This document shows, one piece after another, positions 28,604-36,008 of a stretch of 64,000 nucleotides of DNA (position 1 is the first letter of the stretch; the number at the start of each line of letters is the position of its first letter). A model generated the notes under the pieces. It worked only from the letters and a program-made list of their open reading frames with translations. It searched no databases and was not told the DNA's origin. The stretch is from NCBI GenBank assembly GCA_028716385.1, contig JAQUPX010000002.1, forward strand, positions 168,756 through 232,755, given 5' to 3'. The position numbers and the translations under genes are program-made. The DNA is from a bacterium. Its GTDB lineage: Bacteria > Hydrothermota > UBA3073 > JACQXS01 > JAQTXJ01.

Positions 28604-28969
28604 CTATTTTTTTATGTCTTTTCCTTTTCTATATTTCTTTTCCATTCGCAACCAAAAATGCAAGCCGAAAAAGTACCCTCCAAGGAGCCATACTACAAAA
28701 TAAACTATGAAGTCTCCTAAAAAATCGTGACTTGTAAAATACGAAAAAGAAAAATTCTTTTTCCAAAATGCATCCAGTATAGTTGTAAATATCACCATCG
28801 AAAGCCCCCACGACAATCCTGTTTTTAATATAAATCTATTTTTTCCCTGTGCACTAAGTTTTTTCCAATGTTCTCTTTTTTCCTCTTCTGTATAAGCCAT
28901 TTTCTTATTCTTTCTTATCACAAATATATAAATAATCATTATTATAACCAAAAAAATTAGTGTAGTCAT
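28604..28969 (-). CDS. Small membrane protein of unknown function
   Basis: 121 aa. One N-terminal helix (FLVIIMIIYIFVI), a charged loop (TEEEKREHWKKLSAQGK), then two further hydrophobic stretches (GLSWGLSMVIFTTILDAFW and FIVYFVVWLLGGYFFGLHFW) and a basic tail. GGGGAGGGGGA precedes the ATG, so it is likely expressed. Not recognised as a named family. Confidence 0.6.
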   Translation of the reverse strand: MTTLIFLVIIMIIYIFVIRKNKKMAYTEEEKREHWKKLSAQGKNRFILKTGLSWGLSMVIFTTILDAFWKKNFSFSYFTSHDFLGDFIVYFVVWLLGGYFFGLHFWLRMEKKYRKGKDIKK

Positions 28970-29309
28970 TCCCCCTCCCCTAATTACCTAATCCATTCTG
29001 CTTTTTTAGGCTTTCATTAACCCTTTTTATCCTGTTTACCTGCCGAAGGCATGGCCTGTCACCTATCATTTTTTCTTGGTAATTTCTATTTTTCTTTCTG
29101 CGTCTTTTAGTTCTGTGTTAATCTGTATTAATCTGTGCAATTCTGTGTGCTAAAATTAGTTCTGTTTTGTGTTTTAGTTTATTTTTAACTCGAAACTCTT
29201 TTGTTTTTCTTCTTTCTGTGTAATTCTGTGTCCATCTGTGGCTAAACCTCATTCTGTTATCTGTTTTTTTTCTCTCTTGTATTCTCTTTCAATCCCTGTC
29301 AACCCTTTT
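28970..29309. repeat. 340-bp gap filled with TCTGTG/TCTGCG word array
   Basis: No gene. From about 29095 to 29265 the plus strand repeats words such as TCTGCGTC, TCTGTGTTAATCTG, TTCTGTGTGC, CATCTGTGGCTAAA at roughly 10-16 bp spacing. CCTGCCGAAGGCATGG near 29040 is a fragment of another family. Confidence 0.75.
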
Positions 29310-30596
29310 TTATCTTATAACTGCAATCTTCTTTGTCGTCTTAAATGTCCCTGTAGTTAGTTGCACAAAATATATCCCCGCTTTTAGTTCTTTCGCGTTC
29401 AAATTAATACTGTAACTCCCTGCTCCTTTCTCCCCATTCACTAATGTCTTCACGCAGCACCCTGAAATATCATAAAGGGCTAACGAAACTTTTCCCATTG
29501 CAGGTATCTGGTAACTGATTAAAGTTGACTGTACAAATGGATTCTTTCCTATTCTTAAATCCGCATTCCGAAATCCAAAATCCGAAATTGATGATTCTTC
29601 TATCCCTACCGTATTATATACTGCAAGACCACCACTACTAGTGCCAATCCAGATATTATTCCCGTCTATTTCAAGAGTATGGATTGTGTTCAAAGGCAAA
29701 CCGGAATTTGAGGTGTCATACACGGTCCATTCAGTCCCATCAAATTTTGCAAGACCACCTCCACCGGTGCCAAGCCAGACATTTCCCCCTTCTGTCCCAA
29801 TATCATAGACATAGTTATTAGGCAACCCGGAATTTGTAGTGTTATACACTGTCCAATTTGTGCCATCGTATTTCGCAAGTCCACCAAGCCATGTGCCAAT
29901 CCAGATGTTATTCCCTTCTATCTCAATAGCGCCGATATTGTTATTAGGCAACCCGGAATTCGAGCTATTAAATACAGTCCAGTTAGTCCCGTCAAACTTA
30001 GCAAGTCCACCACCATAACCATAAGTTCCAACCCAGATATTGCCGGTCGTTCCTTCTATCCCAATAGCAGTGACTGCGTTCAAAGGCACACCTGAATTTG
30101 AGGTGTCATACACAGTCCAATTAGTTCCATCAAACTTCGCAAGGCCACCACCATAAGTTCCAATCCAGATATTACTTCCTTCTGTCTCAATAGTATAAAT
30201 ATCGTTAGAAGGCAAACCTGAATTTGAGGTGTCATACATAGTCCAGTTAGTGCCGTCAAACTTTGAAAGACCATTTCCATGACCAAATTTACCCCATGTG
30301 CTAATCCATTTAGTGCCGGTCGTTCCTTCTATTGCAAGCGCATTGACATAAATAGAAGGCAAACTTGAATTTAAAGTATCATATATAGTCCAGTTAGTGT
30401 CGTCAAACTTCGCAAGACCACCCCAGACAGTGCCAATCCAAATACTATTTCCTTCTATCCCAAGTGCAGTGATATTGTCGTCCGGCAAATCGGAATTTGA
30501 AGCGGTGAATACAGTCCATCCCGGATGTTGTGCAAAACAATTACCCGCAATTATATTAAAAACAAAAACAACAAACCCAAAAATATTTCTTTTCAT
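29310..30596 (-). CDS. Secreted beta-propeller (regulator-propeller repeats) with sorting tail
   Basis: 428 aa. Signal peptide, then about eight repeats of the form NSGLP...I.IEGNNIWIGTxxGGLAKFDGTNWTVY (about 25-320), the Reg_prop-type propeller blade. After GIEESSIS a segment, DFGFRNADLRIGK, reads an AATCCAAAATCC-type repeat in frame. The sorting tail NPFVQSTLISYQIP ... LYDISGCCVKTLV is nearly the same as in the protein at 27064. GGAGGGGAAAG precedes the ATG. Probably cell-surface; ligand unknown. Confidence 0.87.
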   Translation of the reverse strand: MKRNIFGFVVFVFNIIAGNCFAQHPGWTVFTASNSDLPDDNITALGIEGNSIWIGTVWGGLAKFDDTNWTIYDTLNSSLPSIYVNALAIEGTTGTKWISTWGKFGHGNGLSKFDGTNWTMYDTSNSGLPSNDIYTIETEGSNIWIGTYGGGLAKFDGTNWTVYDTSNSGVPLNAVTAIGIEGTTGNIWVGTYGYGGGLAKFDGTNWTVFNSSNSGLPNNNIGAIEIEGNNIWIGTWLGGLAKYDGTNWTVYNTTNSGLPNNYVYDIGTEGGNVWLGTGGGGLAKFDGTEWTVYDTSNSGLPLNTIHTLEIDGNNIWIGTSSGGLAVYNTVGIEESSISDFGFRNADLRIGKNPFVQSTLISYQIPAMGKVSLALYDISGCCVKTLVNGEKGAGSYSINLNAKELKAGIYFVQLTTGTFKTTKKIAVIR

Positions 30597-30647
30597 CTTT
30601 CCCCTCCGTTTTCTTTTTCAACTCTCTACTCTAAACTTTTTTCTTAA

Positions 30648-31325
30648 TCAATTTCTAACACAGCGAACACTAAATCCACAATCTTTGCAATCGTAACTAC
30701 GGGTCACATTAATGGTATCTCCCTTTATAAAACAGTACCATGCAAATGCCGCATTACTATCCGTCGCTGACCACCAATAACCATAATGACTTACATCAAT
30801 AAACCCACCACTATGATTGCTGCGATAACCACCCGGAAGTGCCGAAAACTCACTTTTGTTGCTTGCACAAACATTAGTTTTTTTCCAATGTGTTGTACCC
30901 GTTTCTTTCATTTTCCCGCCTGCTACACTATCCCCACCCAAATAGTCTATAAGAATTGTCCACTCGCTATCAGCAGGTATATGCCAACCTTTTGGGGCTA
31001 AACCACGTGGGTCGTTTACTGCATACCAGTTATATAACTGGCCGTAAATTTTCCCATTCATAGTATCATTTCTATAATAACACCATGCGCCTGTTTTTAA
31101 ATCTCCCCATTCTTTATCGTCTTGCACTTGTGGGATAGAATCTCCATTACGATAAACACTTACGTTCAGGTTTTCTGCCATCCATCCCTGGTTACTTATC
31201 TTTATCGTTTTATAGGTATTACTTTCTTTATAAATTATTGGTTTATATCCTTTATAACAACCTGTAAATAAAAGAACTATAAAAATCAATTGCCATTGTT
31301 TTAAGACATAGTTACCTATTCTCAT
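30648..31325 (-). CDS. Lipoprotein with FISUMP (Fibrobacter major paralogous) domain
   Basis: 225 aa. Lipobox LLFTGC near residue 22. The domain has the family pattern: QGWMAENLNV, GAWCYYRNDT, YGQLYNWYAV, GLAPKGWHIPADSEWTILID, FSALPGGYRS, GYWWSATD, and closing GFSVRCVRN. Such proteins are common in Fibrobacter and related phyla and are surface lipoproteins of unknown function. Shine-Dalgarno weak. No partner is evident beside the propeller gene. Confidence 0.88.
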   Translation of the reverse strand: MRIGNYVLKQWQLIFIVLLFTGCYKGYKPIIYKESNTYKTIKISNQGWMAENLNVSVYRNGDSIPQVQDDKEWGDLKTGAWCYYRNDTMNGKIYGQLYNWYAVNDPRGLAPKGWHIPADSEWTILIDYLGGDSVAGGKMKETGTTHWKKTNVCASNKSEFSALPGGYRSNHSGGFIDVSHYGYWWSATDSNAAFAWYCFIKGDTINVTRSYDCKDCGFSVRCVRN

Positions 31326-31464
31326 TTTCTTTTCCGTTTTTTAACATTCAAACTTTTGTTTAATCCTGCCTGTCGACATGTTCTATTTCTCTGTATTCTG
31401 TTTCTCTTTTCCGTGTTAATCTGTGAAAATCTGTGGCTAAACTCTTTCTGTTTCCGTTCCCTTC

Positions 31465-32721
31465 CTAATGTTCCTTCCCCACTTTCAACACCAACCCTTC
31501 CACGTTCAAAATTTTCACACTCTCCCCCGCTTCTATCGTCTCATCTGCCGTCGCATTCCACCATTCCCCAACAATAAACACTTTCCCTTCTTTCCCCGGG
31601 ACAATTTTCTCCTTGACCTTTCCTATTTGTCCTATAAGTCCATGTTTTCCGGTTACAGGTTTCTTTTTCATAGCCCGAACTGCCGCGCTCAATACAAAAA
31701 CAAAGAACGCAGTAATTGAGCCTATTACCACAAGAATCGAAACCCACGATATACTCCAAAAACTCGTTTTCACTTTTATAAGCATCATTGAACCAAGTAG
31801 CATAGAAATCACCCCTCCTATTGTTAATGGCCCGCTTGTCGGGATAAAAAGCTCAAGTATGAGCAGTGCAAACCCCAACAAAATAAGCCCCAATCCGGCA
31901 TAATTTATCGGTATTATTTGAAATGCATAAAATGCCATTATTAACGAAATTCCTCCGAGCACTCCCGGCAATACTGCTCCCGGATGTGAAAACTCCAGTA
32001 TCAATCCCCAGATTCCCAACATCATAAGAATATACGCAAAATTCGGATGCGCAATATGGGATAGAAAATTCTCGCTGAAACCCCATTTTATTTCCTTTAT
32101 AACTTTATTTTTCGTATTCAAAATTACTTCCCCCGATTCCAAATTTACTATTTTCCCGTTAATGCTGTCCAGAAGCTCAGTTACATTTGCCACGACATAA
32201 TCAATCACGGTATCTTTTAACGCCTCTTCAGCCGTAATGCTTACCGACTTGCGAACTGCATTTTCCGCCCATCCTTCGTTTTTCCCTCTTTTATTGGCGA
32301 TGGATTTTATGTATGCAACTGCATCGTTTTCCGCTTTAGTTCTTGAATCATCAGCCATAGTTCCGCCAACTCCGACAGGATGTGCCGCGCCAATGTTTGT
32401 CCCGGGAGTCATTGCAGTTATCGGAGCCGAAAGCAGGATAAAAACTCCTGCGGAAGCGCATCTTGCGCCTGAAGGGTGAACGTATACGACTACGGGAATT
32501 TTTGCATTCAGGATGGCTTTGGTTATGTTCCGCATAGACTCATCCAGCCCGCCCGGGGTATCCATTTCAATAATCAAACATTCCGCTTTGTCGGATTCCG
32601 ACTGTTGAATCGCTCGCACGAGGTACCCTGCAGAAGCAGGATGTATCACACCGTCAACCTTTGCTATGTTAATTGCGCCTGTTTGTACTGCAAAAACTAA
32701 ACTCAATAAGAATATCATCAT
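31465..32721 (-). CDS. nfeD: NfeD-family membrane serine protease (ClpP class)
   Basis: 418 aa. Signal segment, then a ClpP-like protease domain: IEMDTPGGLDESMRNITKAI, SGARCASAGVFILL with the nucleophile Ser (as in PH1510), and NIGAAHPVGVG; a Lys of the Ser/Lys dyad is likely in the NKRGKNEGWAENAVRKS stretch. Four to five membrane helices follow (about 225-345) and a C-terminal OB-fold (VGEWWNATADETIEAGESVK). These proteases cleave the C-terminus of stomatin-like proteins; a slipin is encoded at 26206. GGAGGAG precedes the ATG. Confidence 0.93.
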   Translation of the reverse strand: MMIFLLSLVFAVQTGAINIAKVDGVIHPASAGYLVRAIQQSESDKAECLIIEMDTPGGLDESMRNITKAILNAKIPVVVYVHPSGARCASAGVFILLSAPITAMTPGTNIGAAHPVGVGGTMADDSRTKAENDAVAYIKSIANKRGKNEGWAENAVRKSVSITAEEALKDTVIDYVVANVTELLDSINGKIVNLESGEVILNTKNKVIKEIKWGFSENFLSHIAHPNFAYILMMLGIWGLILEFSHPGAVLPGVLGGISLIMAFYAFQIIPINYAGLGLILLGFALLILELFIPTSGPLTIGGVISMLLGSMMLIKVKTSFWSISWVSILVVIGSITAFFVFVLSAAVRAMKKKPVTGKHGLIGQIGKVKEKIVPGKEGKVFIVGEWWNATADETIEAGESVKILNVEGLVLKVGKEH

Positions 32722-33204
32722 CTTCTCCTCCTACCCCTATTTGTCATTCCTGTTTACCTACCGTAGGTATGGCGGAAGTCGTAGATCCCGCCTCCTTGGC
32801 GGTGACAGGAATCCCTGCCTACCGCAGGCAGGCATCTTGTCAAATCTGTTTTTCTTGTCATTCTGAACGAAGTGAAGAATCTCCGCCTTCTTTTTTACCT
32901 CAAAAATACTGCCTTTTTTTGTACTTTTTGTTTTTCGTTTTAATCCTATTGTTATCTGCGACTATCTGCGTCCTTGCTTGGACTTTGTTCCGATAGAAAC
33001 TTAGTCCAAGTTATCCAGTTCTACTGGGCAAAAACTTTCATTCTTTTTGTTCTCTGCGTCTTTTTTGTTCTGTGTCAATCTGTATTAATCTGTGCAATTC
33101 TGTGTGCAAAAACTCTTTTCTTTTTTTGTGTTTACAAACCCTTAAGCCATTTAGGGCTTGTTATCCAGCTCAGCTGGAAATTTCGTGCCTTTGTGTCTTA
33201 GTGG
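32722..33204. repeat. 483-bp repeat-filled gap between nfeD and tsaB
   Basis: Contains at least five repeat types: GTCATTCC...GGAATCC palindromes with CCTACCGTAGG (32741-32818), CCTGCCTACCGCAGGCAGG (about 32814-32832), TCATTCTGAACGAAGTGAAG (32856-), CTGCG/CTGTG words (32940-32975, 33045-33120), and TTGGACTTTGTTCC...TTATCCAG elements (32978-33028, 33161-33180). Open frames across it are judged spurious. Confidence 0.8.
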
Positions 33205-34371
33205 CTAATTCGTTTCCTCTATTTCTCTCCTCAAATAAATCGGCTCCAGACTATCCACATCATCCTTTTGCCCATCCATCAGTTTCATTCCCCCGACACT
33301 CGCTACCCAGCTACCACAAGGGAATCCAACCACAGGTTCAGAAAAATGAGCTTTCGTACCCATACGAGAGACAATCAAATCGCGATGTACAAACACGCCA
33401 TTTCCTGTAAATATCGTGTTTGTAGAATAATTCTCTTCCAATAATTTGTCAATAGTTATTATCCTGTAATCTTCTACCTTCTTTATCCTTTTTTCTGTTT
33501 CTTGCGTTCTATTTTTATCTGTATTTTTGATATTTGATTTTTGATATTTAATTTTATCTTCTACTATCTCATAACTTGCCGTATATACATTTCTATATCT
33601 CGCATCCAGAATAGGAATAATCCTATACCCTTCTATATCAGTTCGTAGGGGCAGACCTAAGTGTCTGTCCATCTTTTTTATATTTGTTTCATCTGACAAA
33701 GATTTACTTTTTAATTTTTGATTTGTATTTTTGATATTTGATATTTGATTTTTAATATTATGTTGGCATATGTTTTCATCTCCTAATCCAATCATCACTC
33801 CATACGCCAACGACTCCAACGTACAAACCCCAATAATTGGTTTATTTAAACCAAAAGCAAGTCCTTTGGCAACTGACAATCCGACTCTCAACCCCGTAAA
33901 CGACCCCGGCCCTATACTAACGGCAATCCCGTCAAGAGTTTCCGGTGACTTAATATTAGAACTCATTAACTCAACCAAATCATCACTCTTGCTTTCTGTC
34001 TTGCCTGTGGATAGGATTGGAGAATCCACCACCACATCAAACTCCACCGTTATATTTTGCTTTAATATGGAGTGCAATGACTCTGTCATTGCTTCTTTCG
34101 TCCCCTTTTTGTCATTCCCATGTAAATGGGAATCCATCTTTTCTGTTTCTGTAATCTGATCTTCTGATACTCTGATACTCTTCCTACTGATAACCTGATT
34201 TCCTGCCTGCCTGCCGTTAGGCATGGATATGCTATCTTTGAGTTTATTCCCCAATCCAAAATCTTCTCTGTTCTTTGTTTCTTTAATTCCACAATCCCCA
34301 ATCCAAAATCCAAAATTAACTACTCCCAACCCCATTCCCATTGTAGATGTCTCTATCCCGATAATTCTCAT
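33205..34371 (-). CDS. tsaB: tRNA t6A synthesis protein TsaB, swollen by in-frame repeat insertions
   Basis: 388 aa where TsaB is normally about 220-240. The family core is intact but separated: N-terminus [38 protein letters not shown] with [36 protein letters not shown], and a C-terminal EPIYLR. TsaB partners TsaD to make N6-threonylcarbamoyl-adenosine on ANN-decoding tRNAs. The extra residues read known repeat families in frame: [11 protein letters not shown] and DFGLGN (about 19-42), PNGRQAG (about 50), MDSHLHGND (about 80), [11 protein letters not shown] (about 203), [12 protein letters not shown] (about 233) and [10 protein letters not shown] (about 275). No frameshift is seen, so the protein may still work. 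Confidence 0.9.
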   Translation of the reverse strand: MRIIGIETSTMGMGLGVVNFGFWIGDCGIKETKNREDFGLGNKLKDSISMPNGRQAGNQVISRKSIRVSEDQITETEKMDSHLHGNDKKGTKEAMTESLHSILKQNITVEFDVVVDSPILSTGKTESKSDDLVELMSSNIKSPETLDGIAVSIGPGSFTGLRVGLSVAKGLAFGLNKPIIGVCTLESLAYGVMIGLGDENICQHNIKNQISNIKNTNQKLKSKSLSDETNIKKMDRHLGLPLRTDIEGYRIIPILDARYRNVYTASYEIVEDKIKYQKSNIKNTDKNRTQETEKRIKKVEDYRIITIDKLLEENYSTNTIFTGNGVFVHRDLIVSRMGTKAHFSEPVVGFPCGSWVASVGGMKLMDGQKDDVDSLEPIYLRREIEETN

Positions 34372-34701
34372 TTTTTTATTCTAATCCATACAACTTTATT
34401 TGTCAATTATTTCCCATTCCTTATATATACTTGCTATTAAAATGCTCAACAGTATTTTTGTAGACACCCCTGTTTGTCATTCCTGTTTACCTGCCGTAGG
34501 TATGGCGAAAGTCAAAGATCCCGCTTTGGCGAAAGCGGGAATCCATTTTATCTAATCTGAGAACAACTCACTTATATAAATTTGTCCATCTTAGATGGAT
34601 TTGGAACTTGGAATTTACCCATAGTCCCGAGTCTGTTACGGGATAAATTACAACAAATTATAGTAAGCCCTTTCCAGCCTCTGGGCTTTTCTGGACTTAA
34701 C
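34372..34701. repeat. 330-bp gap with dispersed palindromic repeats
   Basis: A GTCATTCC...CGGGAATCC composite with CCTGCCGTAGG lies at about 34474-34545, and an AGCGGGA-type stem is nested in it. The rest (34560-34700) shows a TTAGATGGATTTGG segment and no recognisable gene; small open frames are ignored. Confidence 0.55.
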
Positions 34702-35349
34702 TTACTTAACTTCCTTCCATCCGTATGTTGCCTTAAACTCAGGTGTTGCCTGTATAACAAGCGCATTCATTAGTTCACCATAAGCCTTGTCCGGGTCTTT
34801 TGCGTCAAAACCAAATTCTTTTCCCCCGAATACGCTTACTTCCCCAACTTTACTCACTGCGCTTACGGACTTGCTCCATATCGACGCCCCCGATGCGCTT
34901 TCAATCATCTCACAAGCCAGCGTCGACATTACTTTCGCCGATACGTTTGCAAAACTCCCGCCCGTGAAAAGTGATACGTCCGGTTGCACATCGGATACTA
35001 CTAAATTACCTTTTATTATGGTTTTTACGTTATATTTTTGTCCTATAGCCTTTAATGCCTCCGGACCAAGTTTATCATGCCCTACTGATTTTAAAACGTC
35101 TTTTTCAGTCCCTAACTCTATAATTCTGACCATCCCCTGGTCACGTCGGATATCCTGCATAAATCTTTTTGTTATATAAGGGGCAAGATTCCCTTTATTG
35201 GCATTTGTAAACTCAATAATACCTACTATTTCACATTGTTTCAAGTCAATAGTTGGCGCATACCTTACCCTCTGTCTTTCTGGAAAGCTAATGCAAGACA
35301 TTGTCAAAACCATTAAAAAAACCGGACCAACAGTTAATATTTTTTTCAT
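34702..35349 (-). CDS. Lipoprotein resembling LpoB/CsgG-type outer-membrane proteins
   Basis: About 215 aa from the ATG at 35349, chosen because AAAGGGGGAAAG precedes it; an upstream in-frame start adds only MTGERNRFKLALNKGGK. Lipobox LTMSC at about residues 14-18. The body IVGIIEFTNANKGNLAPYIT, then a region with AIGQKYNVKTIIKGNLVVSD and SGASIWSKSV, matches the general plan of LpoB/CsgG-like alpha-beta lipoproteins. Family assignment is tentative. Stands alone between repeat-filled gaps. Confidence 0.6.
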   Translation of the reverse strand: MKKILTVGPVFLMVLTMSCISFPERQRVRYAPTIDLKQCEIVGIIEFTNANKGNLAPYITKRFMQDIRRDQGMVRIIELGTEKDVLKSVGHDKLGPEALKAIGQKYNVKTIIKGNLVVSDVQPDVSLFTGGSFANVSAKVMSTLACEMIESASGASIWSKSVSAVSKVGEVSVFGGKEFGFDAKDPDKAYGELMNALVIQATPEFKATYGWKEVK

Positions 35350-36008
35350 CTTTCCCCCTTTATTAAGTGCTAACTTAAACCTATTCCTCTCCCCTGTCAA
35401 GTATTCTATACAATATTTTTCCCCTCCCCGTGTCCTTTTTTTCCCTGTTCAGTCTTTGAATCTTCTAATCTGCGGTAATCTTATGTGAAAGCCTTTTTTT
35501 TATCTGTTTCTTTCTCTATAGCCAAGTTTTTTCTGTTTCTTCTAATTTCTTTTATCCTGTTTATCGGCGTTCATCTGCGTCCAAAAACTTTTTCTGTTAA
35601 TCTTTTATTTTCTCCTCGTTCCCATCTCTCTTTTTCTCTGTGTCCCAAATCTCTGTTCTGTTATCTGCGTTAATCAACTAAATTATATCTATTCTTTTCT
35701 TTTCGTTGTAACTCTAAATTTTCTGTTTTTATGTTAATCCTGTTTATCTGCGAAATCTGCGTCCAAAAACTTTTTCTGTTATCTGTTTTTTCTTGACAAC
35801 CCCTATAAATGACAAATTATATTACAATTATATCATTTTATAAGTATGAAAAAATATGAAAGAGACTACAGGGTAAAATTCCCTGTCCGCCTCTGGGGCT
35901 CTGTTCTTCTCTCTGTGTTCTCTATGGGGGCAATCTGTATTCTGTTTTTTGTTATCTTCTCACCCTATAATTTTCTTTTCTCTGTGTTCTCTGTGGTTGA
36001 GTTTTAAA
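35350..36008. repeat. 659-bp gap: word arrays and a possible promoter
   Basis: CTGTG/CTGCG words on the plus strand occur at 35465-35490, 35565-35600, 35635-35685 and 35735-35780 (TCATCTGCGTCCAAAAACTTT appears twice in slightly different forms), and again at 35905-36000. TTGACA at 35793-35798 with TATATT at 35818-35823 is a possible promoter for the downstream gene (19-bp spacer, weak). A 53-codon frame at 35846-36007 is doubtful. Confidence 0.7.

Noticed and set aside
32666..33410. Several overlapping plus-strand frames between nfeD and tsaB
   Set aside because: They translate repeat arrays or the antisense of tsaB; composition is low complexity.
33205..34371. tsaB as a pseudogene
   Set aside because: No stop or frameshift, and all conserved core motifs are intact, so a functional protein with insertions is more likely.
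35846..36007. 53-codon frame ending 1 bp before the protease gene, with a possible membrane helix
   Set aside because: Its second half is made of CTCTGTGTTCTCTGTGG repeat words; no Shine-Dalgarno. A leader peptide is possible but unsupported.
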